From assembly GCF_003660105.1 (NCBI RefSeq), contig NZ_CP032824.1:1-64000 (forward strand): DNA of 64,000 bases, in the 5' to 3' direction. Source of the stretch: Aliarcobacter cryaerophilus ATCC 43158 (lineage in GTDB: Bacteria > Campylobacterota > Campylobacteria > Campylobacterales > Arcobacteraceae). The notes below the pieces were generated by a model. It did no database searches. It saw nothing but the letters and a program-made list of their open reading frames with translations, and had not been told where the DNA came from. The first letter of the stretch is position 1, and each line of letters begins with the position of its first letter. A program made the translations under genes and the position numbers. Below are positions 44,365-52,927 of this stretch, one piece after another.

Positions 44365-44526
44365 AATGTTAAATATATTAGGAGAAGTAATGTAGACAGA
44401 AAAGTACTTCTAAGATGAGTTATAAATACAAGTTCAATAACCTGTACCTTATTAAACATGCTCCAAATGTCATACGAACAACATATTTTATTTAACAAAG
44501 CTCCAAAATAAAAAATTTCTTATAAC
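44365..44526 (+). repeat. R1 repeat, copy E, with leading segment
   Basis: The leading part (GCAAAATGTTAAATATATTA) matches copy D. R1 proper runs from GTTATAA (44419-44425) to its perfect complement TTATAAC (44520-44526). The hairpin arms are weak here. Between R2 copy b and this copy (44179-44364) I see AT-rich sequence with no gene. With it, the R2-R1 unit spans about 430 bp here, its longest form. Confidence 0.72.
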
Positions 44527-44655
44527 TTTATTGCCAATTTTTAAACTTCGTTTGACAACACCTAGAAATATTAATCTAATTAATATATGTATATTTAAGT
44601 ATAGAATAAAAATTTAGGAAGATAAAAAATTATTAATACTTATTTATTAAATTTA

Positions 44656-45247
44656 TTATACTTTTTTAAAAAAATTAGTTACATTTCCACAAGCAACTAC
44701 GAAAAGATTTGGATTATCTAAAAGAAGTTTATCTGGTTTATTAATAGCTCTCATTCCTTCACCTGCTCTTACAATATGTATTAAACTTCCAGCATCCATT
44801 CTTTCTAAATATTTTTGTAAAGTTGGCCATGATGTTCCAACTGCTGAACTTAGTTTTGAGATATTTAATTCATAAGGTTTTGTACTACAAAGCATATAAA
44901 TAATCTTTTTTAATTTATCTAGCTTTGAAGGTTCTATATTATATATTCCACATAAATCTGAGTCAATTGTAAGATTTATTACTTCTAAAAGTTTCATAGA
45001 ATAATCACTTAGTGATTCTTTGTAAAAAGGATAACATCCATATTTTAAATAGTTATTAAATTGTTCAAGAGGTCTTATTTTTTTTAAAATTTCAAAAGTA
45101 ATGTCTTCGTGATTTTTTAAAATATCTTCTAATGAATAACTTTGAAAAGTTTGATTAGTTTGTAATTCACAAAATTCTCTTAAAGATAAAACTCCTAAAG
45201 TATGAATAACTGCTCTTCTTGATAAATCAGCACTAGCGTGTTCTATT
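44656..45247 (-). pseudogene. Inverted partial copy of the AAA/DUF4143 ATPase gene at 58330
   Basis: Matches 58714-59280 in reverse at about 95% or more by eye. It encodes ATPase residues from about 130 to 317 with an unchanged protein sequence over most of it. The N-terminal P-loop part and the C-terminal part are missing, and the right-hand end runs into unrelated codons (VTNFFKKV). No start codon fits except an internal ATG (44997). The break on the other side lies at a perfect AAATATTTATT hairpin (45250-45275). It is a fragment left by duplication and inversion. Confidence 0.85.
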
Positions 45248-45249
45248 TG

Positions 45250-45275
45250 AAATATTTATTTAATAATAAATATTT
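45250..45275. repeat. Hairpin at the duplication boundary
   Basis: AAATATTTATT (45250-45260) and AATAAATATTT (45265-45275) form a perfect 11-bp stem with a four-base loop, right where similarity to the 58.7-kb gene ends. From here to 45508 there is one open, start-less hydrophobic frame (about 45379-45505) resembling a small membrane protein, and nothing else I can support. Confidence 0.5.
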
Positions 45276-45508
45276 TGTGTATAAAAGTAATAAAATAGAT
45301 TTTTATATCTAAAATTATTACTTTTATATAGATTTATAAATAGTTTTAACTATAATAAGGTGTTTCACACAAGGAAATAAAATAGGGATTTTACTTACTT
45401 TAATATTTTGGGGTGTAGTCATATATTTTGGCTATAAACTTTTTAATAAATTTCTAAATAATGGCTCTTTGTGTAAATTACTTTGTAATGAAAAAAGGAG
45501 CTAATGTA

Positions 45509-45622
45509 ATGGCTTTAAAACAAAATCCATATAAACTTGTATGTCCAAAGTGTGGAGAAAAGATGGAAAAAAGAAGTATTGATAGACTTGATAGTGTAAT
45601 TGATAGTTTGTTTAGGAAATAG
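45509..45622 (+). CDS. Small zinc-ribbon protein, 37 residues
   Basis: This short ORF starts at ATG 45509 with a good AAAAGGAG site. It encodes a 37-residue basic protein with CPKCGEK, a single CxxC knuckle that could form half of a zinc ribbon. It lies 29 bp upstream of the coiled-coil gene at 45652 and probably opens that operon. Confidence 0.6.
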   Translation: MALKQNPYKLVCPKCGEKMEKRSIDRLDSVIDSLFRK

Positions 45623-45651
45623 AAAAATTAATTTTATGGAGATATTAAATT

Positions 45652-46137
45652 ATGAATAATAGAGATTTATTTGATTTAAAAAATAAAAGATTGGAACAAG
45701 TAAAGTTTAATGAAATTATGAATCAAACTAATATTGGAAATTTGGATAAAGCAAAAGTAATGGAAGTATTGCAAACTATTCCAAATATTGTTGAGTTACA
45801 AAGAACATATTTGAATACTATAAAAGATATTATTGATTCAGCAAAAGCTACGCATCTTTCAGCAATGGAAAAAATTTCAATTAAGAATTTTGAAAAAATT
45901 TATGAAATAATTGAAAAAATGTCAAAAGATGGAAGTGAGGATTTTAAAAGAGAATGTTTAAATAAAATTTTTGAGCTTGGTAAATTAGAACTTGAATATG
46001 AAAAACAAAAAAATGATACAGTTAAAAATATGAATAATCAAAATAATAGTCTATGGAAAAAAATTGCTATTGGAGTAGGAGTAATAGTTGTTGGAGCTAT
46101 AGGTGCCGTAGCTGCTTCAAAATTTGATAAAAAATAA
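45652..46137 (+). CDS. Coiled-coil protein with C-terminal membrane anchor
   Basis: This is a 161-residue helical protein with charged coils over most of its length. It ends in one membrane helix (KIAIGVGVIVVGAIGAVAAS, about 138-157) and a basic tail, so it is a tail-anchored type. The family is unknown to me. It lies 9 bp before the next coiled-coil gene, in an operon with an RdcB-like protein and a patatin phospholipase. It could be the membrane target or anchor of that system. Confidence 0.6.
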   Translation: MNNRDLFDLKNKRLEQVKFNEIMNQTNIGNLDKAKVMEVLQTIPNIVELQRTYLNTIKDIIDSAKATHLSAMEKISIKNFEKIYEIIEKMSKDGSEDFKRECLNKIFELGKLELEYEKQKNDTVKNMNNQNNSLWKKIAIGVGVIVVGAIGAVAASKFDKK

Positions 46138-46146
46138 AGGTTAAAT

Positions 46147-47340
46147 ATGAAATTGTTGAGTAAAATATTGAAACAAAAAAATACAACAAACATAAGTAAG
46201 TTAAAAATAGAAATTAATAAGATTACCTTAGAATTTAAAAATATTTTAAATAGTATAAATGATAATTTTGAGAGTAAAGATGTTAGAAATAATATTCTTA
46301 TAGAAATAGAAAAATTAGAAAAAGATATTTCAATTCTCTTTGAAAAAGAATTAGAAAATACTATTAGTACTTTAAATTTAATAAATAAAGAAATATTTTC
46401 TTATATAAAAAATCTAGAAGAAGAAACAAAAAAACAATTTGATGATTTAAAATTAGGAATTAACAACACTCAAGAAGAAAAAATTGATATTGAAAATTCA
46501 AAAAAAGATTTTTTACCAACAATAGAAGACAATATACTATTTATAAAAAAAGAATTAGATAAATTAAAAGAGAAATATATATTAAAAAATAAAAATTTGA
46601 AAATAGAGATATATGGTAAATCAATAAAATCAAGACATTATTCAAAAGAGATATTAACAAAACTGATACACAAAAGAGAAGATGAACTATTTAATAATAT
46701 AAGAAATATTTTAAATGAATTTGATGAAAATATAAATAATGTACTAAATTTAAATATATTAAAGTTAAATCAAGAAATTATAAGTGAAAAACATAAAGGG
46801 CATATTTTATTAAAGGAAATCCCATATTTAGACTTGAAATTTTCATTTCCTATTATAAAAATAAATCAAACAGGATATATATTAAACAGTTCTTTAACTA
46901 ATTCTATAGAAAAAGAAAATCTAATTATAGATTATGAAATAGTAGAAAATACATTGCCTTTATTTGCGACAATAAAAAATATTTTTTCTAAACCTGAACC
47001 AAAAACAAAGAAACAGCAATATTTTGTAATCAATTCAAATATTTTTGATAATTTGTTAAATAATATATTTTCGCATATTAAAAAAATACTAGATGTTACA
47101 ATAGAAAATGAAGTTAAAAATAAGCTTGATTTGGAAATGAAAAATTTAAATAAACTAATATCTAAAAGAGTATCTGATTTAGAAAAAGAAATTGAAGAAA
47201 AAAAGGTTTCTATAAAAAATAAAATTTCAATATGTGAGGATAGATTTAATATTCTGGAATTGTTAAAAATTATTAATGATAGAGTTAAGCAACGAATAGA
47301 AAAGTGTTCATTTGTTCTAAAGGAAGAAAATGGAAAATAA
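46147..47340 (+). CDS. Long coiled-coil protein
   Basis: The 397-residue protein is almost entirely lysine- and glutamate-rich helix, with a short beta-like region near 225-290 (KEIPYLDLKFSFPIIKINQTGY). There is no membrane segment and no catalytic motif. The overall plan recalls dynamin-stalk or toxin-like helical proteins, but nothing specific can be claimed. It overlaps the next gene by 11 bp, which implies coupled translation. Confidence 0.55.
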   Translation: MKLLSKILKQKNTTNISKLKIEINKITLEFKNILNSINDNFESKDVRNNILIEIEKLEKDISILFEKELENTISTLNLINKEIFSYIKNLEEETKKQFDDLKLGINNTQEEKIDIENSKKDFLPTIEDNILFIKKELDKLKEKYILKNKNLKIEIYGKSIKSRHYSKEILTKLIHKREDELFNNIRNILNEFDENINNVLNLNILKLNQEIISEKHKGHILLKEIPYLDLKFSFPIIKINQTGYILNSSLTNSIEKENLIIDYEIVENTLPLFATIKNIFSKPEPKTKKQQYFVINSNIFDNLLNNIFSHIKKILDVTIENEVKNKLDLEMKNLNKLISKRVSDLEKEIEEKKVSIKNKISICEDRFNILELLKIINDRVKQRIEKCSFVLKEENGK

Positions 47341-48304
47341 TAAAATAAGAATTTTAGAAAATTTAGATATAGGCATAAAAAGAGATGAGTTAAATTATTT
47401 AAATAAAAATCACCATTATATAGCAGATAGAATGATTTTAGAGCTAGTTAATGGTGTTAATGTTGTGGCAAATGACCACAATGATATTTTAAAAAATAGG
47501 CAAAGTATTAAAAATAGAATTTGGGATAATGTAACAGGAACTTCAGGAAAAAGACAAAATTTAATAAATGAAAGTTTAATAAATGGATTAAATGCTTGTT
47601 CTTATTGGCTTCAAGATCAAAGTGAACACATATCTAGGGTAGATTTAAAAGTAGCATTCATAGCAGAAAAACTATATGAAACTAGGGAAAGTATTATAAA
47701 ATTTTATTCTCAATTTAAAGATTTGGATCAACAAGTTGAAATGATTTCAAAAACTTTAGAAAGTTTTAAATCTGAAACAGAAAATAAGTTTTTTAATATT
47801 GAAAAAAGACTAAGTAAAGTGGAAGCTAAAGATTTAATAAGAGAAGAAATTTTATATTTAACAACTAAAGAAAATTATGAACATTTTGATAGCATATATT
47901 TAAAAATATATTGTTTATTAGATAATTTATTTAGTGGTACTCTAGGTTTGATTATTGAAAAAAGTAATGAAAATGAACGAAATGATATTATTAGATTTTT
48001 AAGAGCCAGTCTAAAAGATGCAACAAAAGACTTAGTTAAAAAGAGGTATTTAGACATTAGTCTGATGATAAATGATATTGAAAGAGTAAAAGAAATTGAT
48101 AAAAATGCTTTGAGTTTGATTAGTACACAACAGTACAATACTATTATAATTAATAATAAACTACCAGAAATTAGCGATTTGGTAAGTATTATAACAACTT
48201 TTGATGAACCAAAAAAGATAATTGAAAGTCAATCTAATATTAGTGAATTTATAACGTATGATGAATTTATTGAAATTTCAATAAATGAACAAATTATTTT
48301 TTAA
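47330..48304 (+). CDS. Uncharacterised protein, possibly RdcB/YjcZ-like
   Basis: This is a 324-residue soluble helical protein. A conserved-looking core near 30-110 (LELVNGVNVVANDHNDIL, KNRIWDNVTGTSGKRQNLIN, VDLKVAFIAEKLYETRE) recalls the YjcZ/RdcB family linked to diguanylate cyclase regulation. That link is from memory of sequence style only and is weak. It follows the long coiled-coil gene with an overlap and precedes the patatin gene by 9 bp. Confidence 0.4.
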   Translation: MENNKIRILENLDIGIKRDELNYLNKNHHYIADRMILELVNGVNVVANDHNDILKNRQSIKNRIWDNVTGTSGKRQNLINESLINGLNACSYWLQDQSEHISRVDLKVAFIAEKLYETRESIIKFYSQFKDLDQQVEMISKTLESFKSETENKFFNIEKRLSKVEAKDLIREEILYLTTKENYEHFDSIYLKIYCLLDNLFSGTLGLIIEKSNENERNDIIRFLRASLKDATKDLVKKRYLDISLMINDIERVKEIDKNALSLISTQQYNTIIINNKLPEISDLVSIITTFDEPKKIIESQSNISEFITYDEFIEISINEQIIF

Positions 48305-48313
48305 GGAATAATA

Positions 48314-49342
48314 ATGGATATTAAATTAGGAGTAGTGCTTTCTGGTGGTGGAGCAAAAGGAGCTTATGAAGCTGGATTTTTAAAAGCTTTGAGTGAATTT
48401 AATATTCAACCTGATGCTATTTCAGGAACTAGTATAGGTGCTTTAAATGGGGCTATATATTCATCAAATAAGAATACAAAAGATGTTGCATTAGCTCTTG
48501 AAAAAATTTGGAAAGATTTAGCAAATACAAAAGCATTAAGTTTTATAGATAAAAAGAAAACTTTTATGACTTTTGTAGAAATATTAACCATTTTTAGTCC
48601 TACCGCACCAGTTAGTAGATTAGCTAGAGGAATTTCTTACTTGGCTTCTAAAGGAAATAATAAATCTGGAGCATTAAAAATAGAACCTATTAATAATATT
48701 CTTGGAAATTATACTTCAATTGAGAAATTAAGAATGGGTTTACCTTTTTATGTTGGCTTAACAGAAAGTAGTGGAAATGTAATTGATGCTCTAAGACTTT
48801 TTGAACTTGAAAATAATGGATTAACTGAATATAGAAAAATTAAAGATTTAAAAGATGAAGATATTTATACGACTATTTTAGCTTCAGCAGCTTTACCTAT
48901 ATTTTTTGATGCACAAAAAATTGATGGAGTAGAATATAGAGATGGTTGTTTAGGCTCTTTAAATAATGAATGGGGAAATACACCTGCAAAACCTTTAATA
49001 GAAAAAGAAAGTTGTACTCATCTTATAGTTTGTCATTTAAATGAAGGAAGTTTTTTTGATAGGAATGACCCTATATTTGATAATACACAAATTATTGAAA
49101 TTAGACCTACTCAAGATACTTTTAGTAAATTTTGGTTTTCAACGTTACGATTTAGTGTAGATAAAATAGATTTATGGATGAATCAAGGATATGAAGATAG
49201 TAAAAGAATTTTAAGTGAATCATTTAAAGCCTTAAGTACAAAAAATCAAAGAATAAACAGTGAAATTAAGTCTGATATTTCTATCGAAAGATTAAAGAAC
49301 CAAAACTTCTTTATTCCTGATATCAAACAAAGAGTACTTTAG
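48314..49342 (+). CDS. Patatin-like phospholipase
   Basis: The 342-residue protein has the patatin domain: VVLSGGGAKGAYEAGFL (oxyanion hole, residues 8-23), nucleophile Ser40 in GTSIGALNG, and the catalytic Asp in YRDGCLGS near 210, where the usual DGG reads DGC. There is no signal peptide, so it would act in the cytosol on membrane lipids. It is the last well-formed gene of an operon with helical and membrane-anchored proteins. Patatin phospholipases serve as membrane-damaging effectors in several phage-defence systems, so such a role is plausible here. Confidence 0.85.
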   Translation: MDIKLGVVLSGGGAKGAYEAGFLKALSEFNIQPDAISGTSIGALNGAIYSSNKNTKDVALALEKIWKDLANTKALSFIDKKKTFMTFVEILTIFSPTAPVSRLARGISYLASKGNNKSGALKIEPINNILGNYTSIEKLRMGLPFYVGLTESSGNVIDALRLFELENNGLTEYRKIKDLKDEDIYTTILASAALPIFFDAQKIDGVEYRDGCLGSLNNEWGNTPAKPLIEKESCTHLIVCHLNEGSFFDRNDPIFDNTQIIEIRPTQDTFSKFWFSTLRFSVDKIDLWMNQGYEDSKRILSESFKALSTKNQRINSEIKSDISIERLKNQNFFIPDIKQRVL

Positions 49343-49386
49343 ATTACAAAGTGAACTAACAGTTAAGTCTCAAAATAAGGAAAATA

Positions 49387-49998
49387 ATGAATAAAAATAT
49401 AGATTTTACAATTGAAGAATTATATGTTTTGTTGCAGAATAAAAGCTGGAATAATTTGGAGATGGCGTATAACTATGCAAAAAATTGGGAAGAGTTGAAT
49501 ATTGCAAAAGAAATAATTTTTGAATATAAGAAAAAATAAGTTAAAAATACTCAACATGAAGTTATTAGTATTAAAAAGTATGAGAATTCATCTAAAGAAA
49601 AATTCACAATAAAACTTTTTAAAAGTAAACAAGAGTTTAATTTTTTTACAGCAGTTATTCAAACACATCAAAATTTCTTTACTTATCCCAATGTAGCATT
49701 AAGTTGTTTAATTGATTTTGAAAAAATAAAAGATGAACTATCATCTGCTGAAAGAGATTACTTTTTTAAAGCAATTGTTGATTGTGTGGTTTTTAATGTA
49801 AAAGATAATAATTATGAGCCAATTAATTTTTATGAGTTAGATAGTGACTACCACGATAATATTAGAGTTATTAACAATGATAGAATGAAAACTAAGATAT
49901 TTGAAGTTTCAGGACTAAAACTAATAAGAATAAGACCAAAAAATAATGAATCACCAAACATTGAACAAGTTATTAAAGCAATTGAAGATATCAAATAA
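49387..49998 (+). pseudogene. DUF2726-like gene interrupted by an in-frame TAA
   Basis: ATG 49387 opens a frame that stops at TAA 49537-49539. The same frame then stays open to 49998. The second part shows AIVDCVVFN, NFYELDSDYHDN and KTKIFEVSGLKLIRIRP, matching the DUF2726 nuclease-like pattern (D...E-L-D...L-I-R-I). The first 50 codons look like a helical lead domain. Total would be about 203 residues. The stop lies in a run of A (AAAAAATAAG), so an A-to-T change or lost frame is simple to imagine. It is a pseudogene or a two-part product. Confidence 0.65.
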
Positions 49999-50084
49999 GA
50001 TGAAAAAGGATAAAAAGTATTCAAGTTATATTTTTGACTTTTATTAAGAATCCAAACATAGATAATTTTAAGTTAAATTTATAA

Positions 50085-50288
50085 ATACGGAAAATAACGC
50101 TCTCTAAAACGCACGATAAGTTTGAAGTAATACATTTTATCACCTAAAAACGTTTTTAGAGCATATAAATATTAACTAATCTAGCAAAAAAAATCATTTT
50201 TAAGTTAAATTAAAGTTTTATAGAAAAGCCTTATTTATAGCACTTTGGAGCACTTTATTAAATACGGAAAATGAAGCATTTTCCGTAT
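50085..50288. repeat. Palindromic repeats upstream of the tyrosine recombinase
   Basis: ATACGGAAAAT occurs at 50085-50095 and again at 50262-50272. There it is part of a perfect hairpin ATACGGAAAATG-AAG-CATTTTCCGTAT (50262-50288). Between them lies a spaced inverted pair GCTCTCTAAAACG (50099-50111) and CGTTTTTAGAGC near 50151-50162. The 500-bp gene-free stretch 49999-50516 therefore looks like an attachment, origin or dif-like region for the recombinase that follows. Confidence 0.55.
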
Positions 50289-50516
50289 CTAATAATTAAG
50301 TTTTTTCAAGGTAAAATAGCAAGTGAATTTACAACAATAAAGTTTAAAAAATATACAAGAGCCTATAAATAGGCACTTTTACTAAAAGAAGCTATATATT
50401 TAAGTTTATTGTTGGAATTTTTACAAGAGAAAATCAAAATAAATTGATTAGTACAACAACAAACAGAAATAAGTTGATTTCTACAATAATAAGCTTAAAT
50501 GGAAAGGAAACATAAA

Positions 50517-51725
50517 ATGGTAAAAAAGAATCAATATGAATTAATTGAAAATTCAGTTATAGATGATGGAGCTTTTTTACTTGAACCATATGATGACTGG
50601 AAAGAAAATATAGCTTTTTGGATTGCACAGTACTTAAGTCAAAAATGTGATGAACAATCAAGAAGATTTGTAACTGAATATAATATACCAAAGATAATTA
50701 GTATCAAAGAAGCTATACTTAATAGCAAAGATATTGAAGCAATAGGAAAATATGTAAATGAGCTAGGGGTTTTAAAATTTAAAGCTATCAAACAGTATTA
50801 TAATAATATATATCCATTTTATCACTATATGCTTGAGAGAAAAGCTTACTCAATTAAAAATATAACAACTACCCTATTAGCAAATTATTTTTCTAATACA
50901 GAAGAAAAACAAAAAAAAGATTTAGCTGCAGAAAAAATTATAAAAGTTGATATACCAAAAAATATTAAGAATATTTGGGAATTAAGTTATGCAAGTAAAA
51001 TAAACAGATTAACTGTATTACTAAATTTTATAAAATTTATAGAGAACTCAAACATAGATAAAGAATCAGAAAATGAAGTATTCTTATTTGATATAGAAAG
51101 AAGTAAAATTTCAAAAAGTATTCAAAAAGAAAAAAGAGTTTTATCTGTATTAACTCCAAAAGATGGTTTTCAGAAATTCTTTAATGCAATAGAGCTTGTA
51201 CAATATAAAGATGAAGTAAGAGAGAGGAATATATTAATGTTAAAATTATTGATGTATCTTGGTATCAGAGTATCTGAATTAGTATATTTAAAAAAAGATG
51301 ATATAACTATTGATAAAAATATTGTTAAGTTCAATATTATTGGTAAAGGGAATAAACAAAGATTACTGTATGTCACTTATAGTCATATAAAAAAACACAT
51401 GATTAAATATGAAAAGATTAGAACTGAATCACCAGATGGATTTTACTTTACAACTAATAAAGGGAAACAAGTAAATGATAGATATATAAATACTATAGTT
51501 CACAATACTTTAGTAGCTGCTCAAATAGAAGTAACAAAAAAATCAAGTGTTCATATGCTAAGACACAGTGTTGCAAGTTATCTAAAGCATACACTCAAAA
51601 TGGATAATGCATCCATCTCAAAATGGTTAGGACATGAAGATATTAGAACTACAATGATATATCTTCATTATACAGAACAAGAAATTATTGATATGGCTAA
51701 ATCATTTAAAAAGATTGGAAACTAA
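50517..51725 (+). CDS. Tyrosine recombinase, XerH-like
   Basis: The start is taken as the ATG at 50517, after GGAAAGGAAAC (402 residues). The catalytic residues are visible: Arg in LGIRVSELVYL, His-x-x-Arg in HMLRHSVASYL, His in WLGHEDIRTT and Tyr in MIYLHY. The extended N-terminal domain and the style are like XerH, the single-recombinase system of campylobacterotes. It could be the chromosomal dimer-resolution enzyme or an element-borne relative. The palindromic region directly upstream could be its site. Confidence 0.75.
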   Translation: MVKKNQYELIENSVIDDGAFLLEPYDDWKENIAFWIAQYLSQKCDEQSRRFVTEYNIPKIISIKEAILNSKDIEAIGKYVNELGVLKFKAIKQYYNNIYPFYHYMLERKAYSIKNITTTLLANYFSNTEEKQKKDLAAEKIIKVDIPKNIKNIWELSYASKINRLTVLLNFIKFIENSNIDKESENEVFLFDIERSKISKSIQKEKRVLSVLTPKDGFQKFFNAIELVQYKDEVRERNILMLKLLMYLGIRVSELVYLKKDDITIDKNIVKFNIIGKGNKQRLLYVTYSHIKKHMIKYEKIRTESPDGFYFTTNKGKQVNDRYINTIVHNTLVAAQIEVTKKSSVHMLRHSVASYLKHTLKMDNASISKWLGHEDIRTTMIYLHYTEQEIIDMAKSFKKIGN

Positions 51726-51941
51726 TTAATTTTTCATAATAAAATTTGCTTGTCAGTTATTATACCTGTTCTATACATAAATGTTAAAGAAATATTTTAT
51801 ATTATAAATGAATATATAAATAATAAATTTATGATTTTTTGAACTCCTAGATTATCTAAAAATTGATTTAATAGTACAAATATAAATATATATATATTTA
51901 TATACTATTTAAATACAATTAAACTAATTTTAGGAGAAAAT

Positions 51942-52880
51942 ATGAAAATAGACAAGTTACTACAAGATTTTTTATTTCATTGTAAATTTGAGAAAAATCT
52001 AAATCCAAAAACAATTGCTGCTTATACAATGGATATAGAGCAATTTAAAACATTTAAAGATATTCAATCTATGTGTATTAATGAAGTTGATAAAGATATA
52101 TTGAAAGAATATATTCAGCATTTATATACTTTAGAACTAAAACCAAAATCAATTAAAAGAAAACTAGCAACATTAAAAGCTTTTTTTACACACCTCGAAT
52201 TTGATGAAATTATTACTATAAGTCCATTTAGAAAAATGAGAGTTTCAATAAAAGAACAAAAATTACTACCAAAAACAATTGAAATTCAAAATATTAGAAA
52301 ACTATTTAAATATATTTATAAAATTAAATCCGATTCTAATAACATAGAACAATACTCATATAAAGCACTTACAAGAGATATTGCTATTTTAGAATTATTA
52401 TTTGCGACGGGACTTAGAGTATCGGAGGTCAGTAATATAAAATATAATGATATTAATTTAAGTACTGGAAATATAAAAGTTTTAGGTAAAGGTGGGAAAG
52501 AAAGAACTATTCAAATTTGTGATCAGGAAGTGAAAATAGCTTTAAAAGAATATTTATCAATATTTAAAGATGAGATACTTAAAAAAGAGTGGTTTTTTAT
52601 TAATAGATTAGGTAATAAATTTACAGAACATTCTATTGCAAATATGATAAAAAAATATCAAACAAAGGCAAATATACAACAACATTTAACTCCACATATG
52701 TTTCGTCACAGTTTTGCAACTATGCTTCTTGAAGAAGGAGTTGATATTAGATATATACAAGGGATGCTAGGACATTCATCTATCTCAACAACTCAAATTT
52801 ATACTCAAATAAATATGAAGCAACAAAGAAAACTTCTATCAACAAAACATCCAAGAAGAAACTTCCAATTCCTCTCTTAA
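51942..52880 (+). CDS. Tyrosine recombinase, XerC/XerD-like
   Basis: The 312-residue protein has an N-terminal SAM-like domain (KFEKNLNPKTIAAYTMDIEQF) and a catalytic domain. Key motifs are ATGLRVSEVSN (Arg), HMFRHSFATML (His-x-x-Arg), LGHSSISTTQIY (His and Tyr). It lacks the extra patch that marks integron integrases, so it does not supply the integrase missing from the attC block. The 216-bp gap before it is AT-rich without a visible gene. Confidence 0.8.
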   Translation: MKIDKLLQDFLFHCKFEKNLNPKTIAAYTMDIEQFKTFKDIQSMCINEVDKDILKEYIQHLYTLELKPKSIKRKLATLKAFFTHLEFDEIITISPFRKMRVSIKEQKLLPKTIEIQNIRKLFKYIYKIKSDSNNIEQYSYKALTRDIAILELLFATGLRVSEVSNIKYNDINLSTGNIKVLGKGGKERTIQICDQEVKIALKEYLSIFKDEILKKEWFFINRLGNKFTEHSIANMIKKYQTKANIQQHLTPHMFRHSFATMLLEEGVDIRYIQGMLGHSSISTTQIYTQINMKQQRKLLSTKHPRRNFQFLS

Positions 52881-52885
52881 CAGAA

Positions 52886-52923
52886 AATATCCTATTAAAA
52901 TGAATACATAATAATAGGATATT
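52886..52923 (+). promoter_or_regulatory. Hairpin enclosing the ribosome site of the AAA/TPR gene
   Basis: AATATCCTATTA (52886-52897) and TAATAGGATATT (52912-52923) are perfect 12-bp arms. The AGGA within the second arm is the likely ribosome site of the GTG at 52928. Folding would hide it. The same 12-mer precedes the ATP-grasp gene start at 56354-56365. Confidence 0.6.
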
Positions 52924-52927
52924 ATAA

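Noticed and set aside
28085-44526. R1 copies as integron attC sites
   Set aside because: An attC starts with a ...AAC box and ends with GTT... on either strand. R1-E and R1-D run the other way (GTT first, AAC last). They lie between core boxes rather than forming an attC.
44656-44997. Intact small gene starting at the internal ATG
   Set aside because: It is the middle of the ATPase at 58330 copied in reverse. The ATG is an internal methionine and there is no ribosome site.
45379-45505. Small membrane protein frame before the zinc-ribbon gene
   Set aside because: It has a convincing hydrophobic stretch but no ATG, GTG or TTG start in frame, so it cannot be supported as a gene.
50517-52880. 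One of the two tyrosine recombinases as the missing integron integrase
   Set aside because: Both have the general catalytic residues, but neither shows the added segment between the catalytic Arg and His boxes that marks integron integrases. The 402-residue protein looks XerH-like.
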